Positions 10,228-20,429 of a stretch of 64,000 nucleotides of DNA are shown here, piece after piece. The stretch is from Larix kaempferi. Lineage: Eukaryota > Streptophyta > Pinopsida > Pinales > Pinaceae. The position numbers and the translations under genes were made by a program. The notes under the pieces were generated by a model, which saw only the letters and a program-made list of their open reading frames with translations, did not search any database and was not told the origin of the DNA. Where the stretch lies: contig BSBM01001448.1 of assembly GCA_027924585.1 (NCBI GenBank), forward strand, positions 310,001-374,000, written 5' to 3'. The first letter of the stretch is position 1, and the number at the start of each line of letters is the position of its first letter.

Positions 10228-10790
10228 GAGCATCCCAGGATGTTACGAGCACACCGCTATACCTGTCTGGATCTCGATAGAGCATCCCAGGCTGTTACGA
10301 GCACACCGCTCTACCTGTCCAAATTTTAAAGGATCTTTTGTATGTGAACTTTCAAAAAACCTACTCAGAGCATCCCAGGATGTTATGAGCACACCGCTCT
10401 ACCTGTTTGGATATCGATAGAGCATCCCAGGATGTTACGAGCACACCACTCTACCTGCCCGTATTTTAAAGGATCTTTTCTATGCGAAACTGTAGCAAAA
10501 CCTACTCAGAGCATCCCAGGATGTTACGAGCACATCGCTCTACCTGTCTGGATCTCAATAGAGCATCCCAGGATGTTACGAGCACACCGCTCTACCAGTC
10601 CGGATTTTCAAGGGTCTTTTTCTATGCTACCTGTAGCAAAAGCTACTCGGAACATCCCAGGATGTTATGATCACACCGCTCTACCTGTCTGGATCTCGAT
10701 AGAGCATCCCAGGACATTACGAGCACACTACTCTACCTATCCATATTTTAAAGGACCTTTTCTATGCTACTTGCACAACCTGTCCACGAC
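10228..10790. repeat. Four 141-bp higher-order repeats in B's 3' region
   Basis: GAGCATCCCAGGATGTTACG-type subunits of 52 bp come in pairs: 10228/10280, 10368/10420, 10509/10561 and 10650/10702. Pairs recur every 140-141 bp, with a spacer containing TTTTAAAGGATCTTTT-like sequence. A diverged single unit is at 10139. Frames through the repeat are not genes. Confidence 0.85.
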
Positions 10791-10860
10791 CACAGAGTAT
10801 CAACCCGATACTCACCAGACATCATCCTAATGTACATCATCACATGATCAACTTGATCAT

Positions 10861-11010
10861 CATCATAGCATCAACCTGATGCATATCATCTGGAGAAACA
10901 TGCTAAAGCTCGTCATCTGTGATCATCCTGATCACCATCATAGCATCAACCTGATGCATATCATCTGGAGCAACATCCTGAAGCTCGTCGTCTGTGATCA
11001 TCCTGATCAA
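10861..11010. repeat. Two 75-bp tandem units in B
   Basis: CATCATAGCATCAACCTGAT begins at 10861 and again at 10936; the following CATATCATCTGGAG and GCTCGTC parts also repeat. Confidence 0.8.
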
Positions 11011-11062
11011 TCAATATATCCATCTGATGCATAAAAAGTATCTACCTGATACATATCATCAT

Positions 11063-11310
11063 ACATGATCTACCTGATCATACAATGCATTCACCTGATA
11101 TACATACATAAGTACATGATCTACCTGATCATACAATGCATCCACCTGATACATACATAAGTACATGATCTACTTGATCATACAATGCATCCATTTGATA
11201 CATACATAAGTACATGATCTACTTAATCATACAATGCATCCACTTGATACGTACATAAATACATGATCCACTTGATCATATCAAGCATCCAACATGATGC
11301 GTATAAAAAT
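11063..11310. repeat. 49-bp tandem repeats in B
   Basis: ACATGATC.ACNTGATCATA starts at 11063, 11114, 11163, 11212 and 11261 (steps 51, 49, 49, 49), each followed by CAATGCATCCA and a TGATAC part. Similar CATGATC words continue weakly to about 11400. Confidence 0.8.
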
Positions 11311-11539
11311 ATATCAAGCATTCAACATGATGCATATACAAATACATGATCAAACTGATCAAAGCATCCAACTGATGCATATACAGAGCAGTAACTGGAG
11401 CATCGTCCTGATGCTCATCATCCAACGCTTACATCCATAACCATGGGAGGGATCGTCCTCTCACCATGCTTGGAATGGCTCCTGCAAATGTGTCCATCAC
11501 TTCTTCCTCGAAGTGTCGTCAATCTGAAGAACACCAAGC

Positions 11540-12117
11540 CTTTCTCTGAAGTACTCAAAATTCACTCTGGCTAGTGGTTTCGTCAACACATTTGCAACCT
11601 GCTCATCCGTCGCAACATACATGAGATTCACTCCTCCTCTCTACACCATATCCCTAATATAGTGATATTTGACCTCAATGTGCTTCGACCTGTCGTGGAA
11701 CACTAGGTTGTCAGACAACTTCACACAACTCTGGTTGTCACAAAATATACCAGTAGCCTCCAATGGGAGAATAAATAACTCAGACAGTAGCTTCTAGAGC
11801 CATACTACCTCACAACTAGCCGAACATGCTGCAACATATTCTACCTCGGCTGTACTCAGTGCTACGCAGGACTGCTTCCTGCTAAACCAAGAGATCACAC
11901 CTGATCCCATACTGAAGCAGCACCCAGATGTGCTCTTCCTATCTACAGCACTGCCTTCCCAGTCTAAATCAACATAACCCTGCAGGTTAAACTTTTGATT
12001 CGCATCATACTTTGGCCCATAATCAATTGTACCCTTTAGGTACCTCAGAATATGATTTACAACAACCAGGTGAACACCTCTCGGATCCGTCAGGAACTGG
12101 CTCAATGTGTTCACCAC
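11540..12117 (-). pseudogene. Element B RNase H and end of pol
   Basis: It is in the same frame as RT, separated from it by one TGA. Seen: VNTLSQFLTDPRG, ILRYLKGT, the acidic motif GYVDLDWEGSAVDRKSTSG, SRKQSCVALSTAEVEYVAA, then, after a stop at about 11796, GIFCDNQSCVKLSDNLVFHD, RSKHIEVKYHYIRDMV and a terminal EQVANVLTKPLARVNFEYF. All copia RNase H landmarks are present. The few stops suggest decay by point mutation. Confidence 0.85.
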
Positions 12118-12141
12118 AAAGAAAAATAAATGGTCTAGTGT

Positions 12142-12990
12142 TCACAGGTACATCAAGGACCCAATCATCTGACGATACACAGTGACATCAACCGGATCAG
12201 ATGAAGCATCACACAAAAGCTTCAGGTTCGATGCCATAGGTGTGGCCATGGCCTTGTAGTCCATCATCCTGAACCTCTTCAGGATCTCTACTGCATACTT
12301 CCCTTGTCCAAGGAAGATCCCATCTGTACTCTGCCACACCTCCATGCCTAGAAAATAGTGCATCATGCCCAAGTCCTTCATCTCGAACTCGGCAGAAAGC
12401 TTCCTCTTGGTATCGGCAATCAATCCATCCTCTCCTGTTACAAACAGGTCATCCACATACAAAAGTAGTATCACGGGATTTCCTTCCTCAACCTTGTAGT
12501 AAAGATTGGAATCTGCTTTACTCTTGGTAAATCCCAATCTGGATAGAAAGCTATCTATCATACCATACCAAGTCCTAGGAGCTTGCTTCAAGCCATACAA
12601 GGCTTTCTTCAATCTACACACATATGACTCCCTATCATGTGTCTCAAAACCAAGTGGCTGCTCCACATACACTTCCTCCTCGACCACACCATTCAAGAAA
12701 GTTGTCTTGACATCCATCTGGTGTATCTTCCAATTCATCACTGCAGCCAGGGCAAGTACTAATCTGATGTAAGTGTACCTAGCTATAGGAGCAAAAGTCT
12801 CTTCATAGTCTATCCCCTCTTTCTGGGAGAAGCCACGAGCTACAAATATCGCTCTGTATTTCTCTATGCTACGATCTGCAGCATGCTTGATCTTGTAGAT
12901 CCATTTGGAATTCGCAACTGACTTCCCTTCAGGTATTGGGACCACATCCCAAACATCATTCTTCATGATCGACTGGTATTCCTCGACCAT
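12142..12990 (-). pseudogene. Element B reverse transcriptase (RVT_2), nearly intact
   Basis: 283 codons without a stop. Motifs in order: KSVANSKWIYKIKH, YRAIFVARGFSQKEGIDYEE, TFAPIARYTYIRLVLALAA, HQMDVKTTFLNGVVEEEVY, KALYGLKQAPRTWYGMIDSF, the catalytic LLYVDDLFVTG, and FEMKDLGMMHYFLGMEV. This is the copia-type RT. Upstream the frame is broken by a TAA just before WKDAM at about 13000. It is marked pseudogene because the polyprotein it belongs to is broken. Confidence 0.9.
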
Positions 12991-13139
12991 GGCATCCTTC
13001 CATTACTGCATCCCGTATCCTGGGAACTTCAGATTCTTCAATATCTTCAATAGATTTCTTTATTGCTGGAACAAATGTTGTAGTCCTTCTTTTGTCGGTG
13101 ATTGTACACGATCTTTCCTACAAGTCAAATTCAATTGCA

Positions 13140-13545
13140 TGATTAGAAACATCTCATAGTTTCATAAAAAAATCTTACACATAATAATATATGTCATATA
13201 GTCATGCAATTATTTTAGCCAATGCTTCAATACAAAATTTATCCATATCCCGTAACTTTCTAGATGCCTTCCAATCTCTACCAGAACATTGTTAAGAGTG
13301 TGCACAACTCCCAACATGTCAGCAAAGATGTTTCATTCTAGATAAGTAGCAATGGAATGTTGTACAGTACCATAGGCCACTTACCCATTACTTGCATATT
13401 AGTAGTATCTTGTTCATTAATGCAATTATTCTAATATGCATAATACACAACCTAAGTCTATGAACATAAGCATATACATCACTAAATAACATTATTTAAA
13501 CAAACAAAATATACAAGAAATGAAAATTCAAATACTTATCTTTGC
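13140..13545. other. AT-rich stretch between integrase and RT of B, unrecognised
   Basis: Copia integrase C-terminal coding should be here, but no frame on minus gives it. The sequence is very AT-rich, with runs such as ATAATAATATATGTCATATA. It may be an insertion or a decayed remnant. I could not find clean inverted ends or a TSD. Confidence 0.5.
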
Positions 13546-13619
13546 TTTTTTGTTGGGTGGACTCCCTTTGAATCTTTGCTTCCTTGCAGGAGCTGCTGGA
13601 GTCCTATTCTAAAGTAACT

Positions 13620-14030
13620 TCTTCTACTCCTTTCTGTTGTGAATTGTAAGGAGTGGTGAACTCCCTCTTAATACTTGAATCATTGCATAGCACTTGAAGT
13701 TTGCTGAATTGAATTCTCCACCATTGTCGTATCTAAATATTTTGAACTTCTTTTCAGTGTGGTTTTCTATCAAGGCCTTGAATTCCTTGAACTTGATGAG
13801 TACTTCATCTTTGTTCTTCAAGAAATAAATCCCAAGTCTTCCTAGAGAAATCATCAATGAAAGAACCATAGTATATATACACACTCAGAGAACTAGATGA
13901 CATCGGACTGCATACATCGGAGTGGATAATTCCTTTTTCCTTACTTGCTTGTGATTGCCTTCTTTGTGTTCTTTCCTTTTGCAAATCCTTTTCAAACATC
14001 TTCATACTTTGACTGGATTTCAAGAATACC
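13620..14030 (-). pseudogene. Element B integrase core, frameshifted
   Basis: The first frame gives KEKGIIHSDVCSPM with the first catalytic aspartate and GSFIDDFSRKTW. A shift near 13880 leads to FLKNKDEVLIKFKEFKALIE and then FRYDNGGEFNSANF with the second acidic motif. The expected site with the third catalytic residue is corrupted (LTIHNRKE). The frame ends near 13620. Confidence 0.85.
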
Positions 14031-14165
14031 TTCTACATCTTTGCTTGCAATTGGTAGTGCTCTATAGTGCACATGTGCAAGCCTTCTATTCCAAATTTCA
14101 CTTGGCTCCATGGATTCATGTACCATGGCATGTTCAGGTTGTCCCTTCAATTTGTACAATCCTCC

Positions 14166-14530
14166 CTATTGCTCTCCAATCACTACTACATCATCTATAG
14201 TTTTACCCTTTGGCCACATTAGGACTTGGCCATCTACAAATGCAACCCTCATGCCTTTTGCATCCAATGCATATATGGAGAGTAGGTTCTTTTTTAGCCC
14301 AGGTACAAATAATACTTCTTCCATTTTCAAGGACTTTCCAGAGTCTAGGTTGTAGGAGGCTTCACCACTTCCTTTGATAGGATAGGGATAATCATCCCCA
14401 AGTTTCACCTTATGGGGTGATTCATGTTCAGATAGATTTACAAAAGATTCTTTAAATCCAGTCATGTGTTTGGAAGCCCCACTATCAATGAGCCAATCAT
14501 TACATCCATGAGAGATAGTACCTGTGAGTG
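14166..14530 (-). pseudogene. Element B protease and GAG-pre-integrase region
   Basis: Reads DWLIDSGASKHMTGF around 14460-14500, an intact copia protease active site, then VKLGDDYPYPIKGSGEA, the MEEVLFVPGLKKNLLSIYAL block, and the start of the linker to integrase. It is in a different frame from gag. The expected role is cleavage of the polyprotein. Confidence 0.85.
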
Positions 14531-14536
14531 CAGATA

Positions 14537-15265
14537 TTAGAACATATTCATCTTCACTAGATGAATCATCACTTTCTGCTCTAGCCTTCTTCTTGGGAGG
14601 TTCATCATCCTCAACAACATGAGCATGATACCTCTTCTTGTTGACTTTCTTCTTCTTGCTAGAGTTGTTGTTGTTATTCTTTTTTTCTTAGGAAAATCTG
14701 TAGCAAAGTGTCCCTTCTCATTGCATGTGAAGCATCTGAGATCTTTCTTATCCTTATGGTGATGGTGGTGTGAAGGTCTTCTGTTATGAGATGATTCCTT
14801 CTTGAACTTACCTTTCTTGGTATGTGCTGTGAGAGTTTGATCTTCATTCCCCATCTTTTATTCTCGGGCCACAAGCCTAGCTTCTTCTTGAGAGCATTCC
14901 TCGCACAGTGTACTGAAGGAGATCAGTTTCTTTCTTGCAAAGATTCCTTGAATAAAGGAATCCCGTGACCTAGGTAGGCCATTCAATGTGGTCATAACAA
15001 CTTCACCATTATCCACTACTTCATCCACATCTTCGAGTTGTTCCTTGATTTGAGAGATGTTAGAGAAATAGGATTGAATGGTCTCTCCATTCTGAAGCTT
15101 TTCCCCTTTCAATTGGTTCCGTAGAGTCATCTTCCGATTTATGTTCTTCCCTTCAAATAGCTTGGTCAGGGAATCAAACATCTCCTTGGGTGTCTTCAGG
15201 GATGACACATGTGGAATTAGATGGTCCTTGATAGAATCAGCAATGATCCTCTTTTCCTTGACCAA
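14537..15265 (-). pseudogene. Element B gag with broken zinc knuckle
   Basis: Two open stretches in one frame, split by a stop at about 14856. Visible: LKTPKEMFDSLTKLFEGKN, MTLRNQLKGEKLQNGETIQ, YFSNISQIKEQLEDV and LNGLPRSRDSFIQGI, the UBN2-type copia gag. The zinc knuckle reads CFTCNEKGHFATDFP, with F where the final C should be. The real N-terminus lies farther right, toward 15430, where VSHHTKLEDKLEG is visible. Confidence 0.85.
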
Positions 15266-15961
15266 GTTCTTCTTGTGACGGGCTTTAGCCTCTTCTCCCT
15301 CTGGGGCAGGGACCTAAGAGCTTATGTAAGTATCCAATTCATTTTCTTCCAGGATTAACCCAATCCTATACTTCCATGCTAGGAATTTATCAACCCCTTC
15401 AAGCTTATCTTCAAGCTTGGTGTGGTGAGACATCTTAAAGAGTACTTCAAATGGAAATAGAAAAGATTTAGGACTTACCACTTGATTTGTTGAAAATTGG
15501 ATCTGGTCTCGGATTAGGGTTTGTTAAAGAAACCCTAAAAAATCAAAATGTGAATTTCAAATTTTTGAAAGGATAGAAAGATGTGCCTTGATGAGTTGAT
15601 CAGCCTGGTATACTCAGAAATTGAAAAATGCAAATTTTCACCCTTCAGAAATGCTTTTCAATCTCTCGGATTCACTAGGGGGGACCCTGATTTAGGGTTT
15701 GAGTTTCCCAGAGCTTCACCCAACCAAAAATCTCGATCCAAAGCCCTAAAATTCGATTTTTCCAAGGATCTTCCAGCTATGTCCTAATATTTCAGAAATT
15801 CCTATTTTTGTGGAAACCCTAATGTTTAGGGCCATAAATTCCTATTCTCCTTGATGAGTAGAGTCAATCTACCTTGCTGCTTTCCCAAAATTTGTGGAGA
15901 GAAACCCAATAAACAAGAAACCCTAGTTTCCGCCACTACACAATGTCTTCTTCTTAGGTTA

Positions 15962-15973
15962 GCTCTGATACCA
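15962..15973 (-). promoter_or_regulatory. Element B primer binding site
   Basis: On minus it is TGGTATCAGAGC, a perfect match to the initiator tRNA-Met site used by plant copia elements, directly next to the 5' LTR. Confidence 0.95.
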
Positions 15974-16544
15974 TGTTAATTTTTGAGCATTAATTCAATA
16001 TTCTCTAGGATCTTTACTGAGAGAATAACATGTACAACATATCAAGTATAACAATGCATATCAATCACACCAAGCAATCACATGAGACAATAGACACACA
16101 GAGTTTCACTGGGGAAAACCATAAAGGTGAAAACCCCACAACTTCCTTAGAGATAGAAAGAGCAATGCTATAACCCAAGTACAAGAGATAGTCTTATACT
16201 AGCATCTACTCCTCCTCCTCAACTAGTGCGCCACTTTTCGAGTGATGTAGGAGTGAATAATGAGATGAACAAATAGAGATATCCCGCTCTCTATTTATAC
16301 TTGTTCCGACTTACCTAATACACTAGCAGGGCCGAATTCTCTAGAAGAGTCTAATAACCCATGGTTACATTAATCTAGGCTGACCCCACACTTGGTGGTC
16401 TAATAACCCATCACAGCAAGTTACGACACTTGCGACATTTGTCAATACAAATGACGACACTTCCGTATAGAGGAATAATAACATCTCTATAGGAGTACAA
16501 TATACATGGGTGAAATACATTCCGAAGTTACATATACATCAACA
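15974..16544 (-). mobile_element. Element B 5' LTR with TATA box
   Basis: 571 bp, same ends as the left copy. The minus-strand TATA box GTATAAATAG is at 16291-16300, about 250 bases into the LTR, where a U3 promoter is expected. Confidence 0.95.
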
Positions 16545-16549
16545 ATTAT

Positions 16550-17755
16550 TATGTTGTTTTGCTTAAGACTTTTGAATGAATGTTATATGAATGGGAATAA
16601 TAGTTAGACCTTGTGTAAGTCTGAGTGCAAGGTTGAGCACAGGTTGAATACTTCATTTGGTTTCATGAGTTTAATGCATTGCTAATTTACACGTGTTAGA
16701 TGTATGGTTAGCCTTAGTTTCATTTATTCTATGTGTTTGTTATGAGATGCTTAACCTTGTAATCGACTGCTTAACCTTACTTAATAATGGGGATGGTTAT
16801 GTGGCCTGGGGTATTCCTAGACCGCTCTGTGGGACAGAGGAAAGATGGGTTATGGAATGGAATAAGTAGAGACCTATTAAGGGTTGGAAGATACCTTAGA
16901 AGGTTAGACATAAATTCAGAGAAGAAAATGAGGAGGTTAGATACCTCATCTAAGAAGGGGATTCTACCATTGGGTAGATATCTCCAAGAGATTTCCGATG
17001 GTACCAACTTTGCCTCATTTGGATTCCGGATGAGGAAGTTATGCCCCTTAGAAGTTTGCATTAATAAACTGCTGGAACAGAGAAGTTGGACTTCCGCTAT
17101 TCCGCCTTCCGCAATGCGGATTGTGGATTGCAGAAGGGGAAATTTCCCAGAAGTTGAAGTTATATTTCCACATTTCTGCATCCGCAATGTGGATTGTGGA
17201 ATGTCGTTTGGGGTAAAATTTAGATTTCCGCATTTCCGCACCCACAATGCAGATTGCGGATTGAGGAAGGTCGTTTGGCAGAAAAGTTAGATTTCCGCAA
17301 TTCTGCACCCGCAATGCAGATTGCGGATTACGGAAGGTCATTTGGTGGAAAAGTTAGATTTCCACATTTCCACACCCGTAATGTGGATCGTAGATTGTGG
17401 AAGGTCGTTTGGCCAAAAAGTTAGATTTCCGTATTTCCACACCTGCAATACGAAATGCCAATTATGGAAGGACGCAATTGCGGATTGCAGAAAGACGCAA
17501 TGCGGATTGCGGATTGCGGAAGGATGCCATTGTGGATTGTAGAAAGATGCAATGTGGATCGTAGATTGCAGAAATATGCAATGCGGAATGCGGATTGCAG
17601 AAAGGCACAATTGCGGACTGCGGATTGCATATGTGAGTTGTGGATCCGAGTCCAGTGAGTTTATGTGTAGTTTTGGAAGTAAAAGAAGAAACAAAAAGTA
17701 ACGTTGCGTCTTCAGTGGTCTCAGAAGGCCACAAGGGAGGTCCAGGGATGTTACA
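16550..17755 (+). mobile_element. Element A: 3' LTR, right part
   Basis: Continues the LTR after B and its TSD, and ends GGATGTTACA at 17755. 17100-17640 holds the same GGATTGCGG minisatellite as the 5' LTR (2301-2836). Sequence beyond 17755 is unrelated to A. Confidence 0.9.
17100..17640 (+). repeat. GGATTGCGG-type minisatellite in A's 3' LTR
   Basis: Equivalent to 2301-2836, with the same alternation of TTAGATTTCCGCATTTCC and short ATTGCGG units, but with different unit-level changes. Confidence 0.8.
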
Positions 17756-18986
17756 TAAACTCGAAGAAAAAGACAAGAAGCAAGATCAACTTCAAGTAAG
17801 CATGGTTGAAAGCATCAGTGAGCTGAAAGATATGATGAAGAGAGTAGAGCAAGTACAGAAAGATCTAATGAAGGAATCAAAATCTAAAGATAGATCAGAG
17901 AGTTCAAGCTGAAGAAAAAGGAAATCACTTGCACTAATGATGCGACCTCGGTTAGTGTACATATAGCCAACAAACGTCATATTCCCATCTGATGAAATCA
18001 CTGAAGGTGCAAAGAAGCTCGCGCACTTGGACATTAATGTGGGAATGTTACCCATTGAAGGAATCCATAATCTACACTTGCAGGTTTTAGAATAAATTAA
18101 AGATATAGATATGATCTCATACAGTTAGCATCTGAAGCTAGAATAAAGTTATAAAGAGATGGGGAATGAATGCAGAGTGAAGAACAATGAGCTAGCAGAT
18201 GCTCAAGAGAAGCACAAAAAGATGAAGAAAGCGGTAGAGGAAGTCTGCGCGAAGATCTTAGAATTTGATGAAGAACCCAAAGTGGAAGCGACTATTGTTA
18301 AGATTGTTGTTGCGGTAGACAATCTCAAAGCAAAAATGGAATATATGGAGATTGGTTACAAAGAAAATATTGTAGACTTAGAGTCAAGACAACAACCTGG
18401 CACTCCTCCAGAAGTGAAACTACCAAGAGCTGAAGAACTGAAGACTTCAACATAGAACATCTTCGCAGAAGTTGCGAGGTGTCAAGATTTGCTAAAAGAA
18501 GTGACCAAGTCATGGGCCACACTACAAGAAGACCCAGAATTACTAAAGATTCAGGATGAAGTGCAGAAGAAGCAGAAGGACCTTGAATTAGTGAACACGG
18601 CTATGAAGGATTTGTCGCTAAGGAAAAGAATAGAAAAGTTTGTAGAAACAAAGGAACTTCGAAAGGAATTGAAGGCGCTAAGGACGAAGGAAGCTGAAAC
18701 TTAAGAAAAATTACAACCTATGCAAGAAGAGGAATTGGCACTCTCTAGAGAGATCGAGGTGAAGCTGCAAGAGATTCGCACAACAAAGAGAATGGTGAAG
18801 GACCAAATGGAAGAACCAGTATCTGTGATGCTGCTTGACATAGTGAAAGAGTATGAGCATGAGTTTAAGGAGGCTGTTGTAAAGTTGAGTGCAACATATC
18901 AAGAGTTAACAACAAAGATGACCACCCCAAGTGATGTGAAATCAAAGAATACCAGTGTAAGTGGCTCGGGGACGAGCCACAAGTAA
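17756..18986 (+). pseudogene. L2: coiled-coil 3' ORF of a retroelement, 5'-truncated
   Basis: A single frame stays readable for about 410 codons and is broken only by about seven point stops (for example after SESSS, ELKTST and TKEAET). The residues are K/E/Q-rich with heptad character: EKHKKMKKAVEEVCAKI, LKIQDEVQKKQKDLELV, LRKRIEKFVETKELRKEL. No zinc finger, membrane segment or signal peptide is visible. It ends at TAA 18984-18986, six bases before the PPT. The left end is cut where A's LTR begins. I do not recognise a known family. Long 3' ORFs in the same position occur in E and I. Confidence 0.6.
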
Positions 18987-18991
18987 CCGTT

Positions 18992-18998
18992 AGGGGAG
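18992..18998 (+). promoter_or_regulatory. L2 polypurine tract
   Basis: AGGGGAG immediately before TGTTGGGCACATCCC, which marks 18999 as the start of a 3' LTR. Confidence 0.7.
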
Positions 18999-20150
18999 TG
19001 TTGGGCACATCCCAAGTAAAGGAAGTTATGAACGCGAAGTACAGTTAGGCGAGGCTTGACATTGACTATTTTTGGAAGATAAGCGACTCCGCAAATCCTG
19101 GGAAGAGGGCATGGAGAGAATTTTAGTCAAAAGGAAAGGACTTGTTCCCTTAGTAAAGATGAAGTACTAGGGACAACTAGAAGTGGTTGAAGCAGTTAAA
19201 GGCCGAGTGGTAACTAGACTACTACAGGAGCATAAAGTAAAGAAGTAGAATGGTGTAAAGGACATGACACTGTAGAAGTCATAGCTGTGTTGTCAGAAGA
19301 AGCATCAGAGTCAGAAGAAGTGACACCGAAGGGACAACGAAGTTAAAGCTAAGCATGGTCTAGAGGAGAACCACAAGTTTTTTGGGTTTAAGGGTACTAT
19401 GGGGGTTGGCCCATAGTTATTGTAATATGTGACATTCGGGAACATCTATATATAAGGGTATTGTTGTATGAGGAAGGGTTCCAACATTAGTTGTTGTTGA
19501 ATTTTGGGTTGGTTATTAGATCTAGACCAAGGAAGAAATGAATCTAAAACTAATTGCATAGAGATATGATTGTAGAGAAGAGTTTGCAGCTGAGTGCGCA
19601 GATTGGAAATGTTACCCTTCCAAGATAATATAAATAACAGTTCCTGTGGACATAGCTCCCTCTTAGGGGGGTGAACCACATAAATCATGTGTTATGTATG
19701 AGTTGCGATGTAGTTTGTGTACATGTTATGATGTGTTTATGCATTTTATTTCATATTTATGTGAATGGTAATCGTATGTTAAGTAAATGGAATGAATGTG
19801 AATGAATGGTGAAACGTAACACTAAGTATGATGAATGTGTATTTAGAAGAGTGAAGGAAGTAGAGATTCAGCGTAATTTTGTATATTGTGATAACTTCGG
19901 AGTCTGAAGTCATCCAATTATTCTGTCTTGTTAGTAGATATTAAGTAAGAGAGAATTTGTGAGGTTGCTTACCACATCTACACGTCGCCACGGTTACATA
20001 AACATGATTCTGTAACTCCCCCAGCTTCGCTTCGGGTGATACTTCTGCCTGTTCATAAGTTGATGCTGAGAGGGCCAGTGAAATGGGTTTTGTTGTTGCC
20101 GCGATTAACTTCGCTAAACCTGGGTAATCCCATGCAGTAGCAAACCAACA
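18999..20150 (+). mobile_element. L2: 3' LTR, TGTTGG...CCAACA
   Basis: 1152 bp. The ends TGTTGG and CCAACA are perfect inverted repeats. A TATA box, CTATATATAAGGG, is at about 19446-19458. GCAGCTGAGTGCGCAG, the hairpin at 19992-20017, GCTTCGGGTGA, AGAGGGCCAGTG and GGGTTTTGTTG match L1 and E. The TSD cannot be tested because the left end of the element is missing. Confidence 0.75.
19992..20017 (+). other. LTR hairpin, copy 2
   Basis: GGTTACATAA and TTCTGTAACT pair at nine of ten positions (one G-T, one mismatch) around loop ACATGA. Arms differ from copies 1 and 3 but remain complementary. Confidence 0.65.
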
Positions 20151-20390
20151 ACACTTCATGAAGTAGTATTCTTCCTCTTTTTTGTTCACAATACTCCCCC
20201 TGTGTTCTTTCTAGTTTGAACCTTTTCTCATCTATGCATCCTACTATCAGTGATTTTCTACTATCTTTCATTTCTGCGTGGATCCTTCCACTAATGCATG
20301 CTTTCTGATCTCTCTCCTGTGTTTCTTTGCGCTACTTGAGGTACAGGGGAAGGACCAGTTGGACCAAGAAATGATAAATACATATTGTAA
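20151..20390. other. Short stretch without recognisable gene
   Basis: Between the L2 LTR and the first readable G coding there are 240 bases with CT-rich runs. I see no repeat or ORF I can support. Confidence 0.4.
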
Positions 20391-20429
20391 ATGGGTGTGA
20401 GGAGGTATGGGTTAGGGGTTCCATATGAT

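Larger units (their letters stand above)
9293..16544 (-). mobile_element. Element B: Ty1/copia retrotransposon nested in A's 3' LTR
   Basis: 7252 bp, minus strand. LTRs are 9293-9864 and 15974-16544 (572 and 571 bp, TGTTAAT...CAACA), with TSD ATTAT. PBS, gag, protease, integrase, RT, RNase H and PPT follow in copia order (integrase before RT). The LTRs differ at a few percent of positions by eye, so it is younger than A. Gag has a broken zinc knuckle, integrase is frameshifted and its C-terminal part is replaced by AT-rich sequence, so it is defective. A noncoding stretch of about 1.7 kb full of tandem repeats lies between RNase H and the PPT. Confidence 0.95.
705..17755 (+). mobile_element. 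Element A: chromovirus-like Ty3/gypsy retrotransposon, host of B
   Basis: Order on +: truncated 5' LTR (705-2940), PBS (2944-2955), leader with 41-bp repeats, gag (3306-4620), protease remnant, RT-RNase H (5128-6520), integrase (6690-7400), chromodomain-like tail, PPT (7922-7936) and a 3' LTR split by B. Long LTRs beginning TGTCATACCC and the chromodomain-like end suggest the Tekay/Del group; that is inference from architecture. Gag and pol carry many stops and at least two frameshifts, and the integrase core has lost a segment, so it is dead. The TSD cannot be checked because the left LTR end is missing. Confidence 0.85.

Noticed and set aside
10094-10830. Plus-strand frames across the B repeat region
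   Set aside because: Opposite to the element's coding strand and entirely inside the 141-bp repeat.
10138-11310. CRISPR array
   Set aside because: Repeats are direct and contiguous with no unique spacers, and the DNA is plant nuclear.
15962-15973. tRNA gene fragments at the PBS sites (also 31722, 41860, 62441)
   Set aside because: Only 12 bases match the tRNA 3' end in complement; these are primer binding sites.
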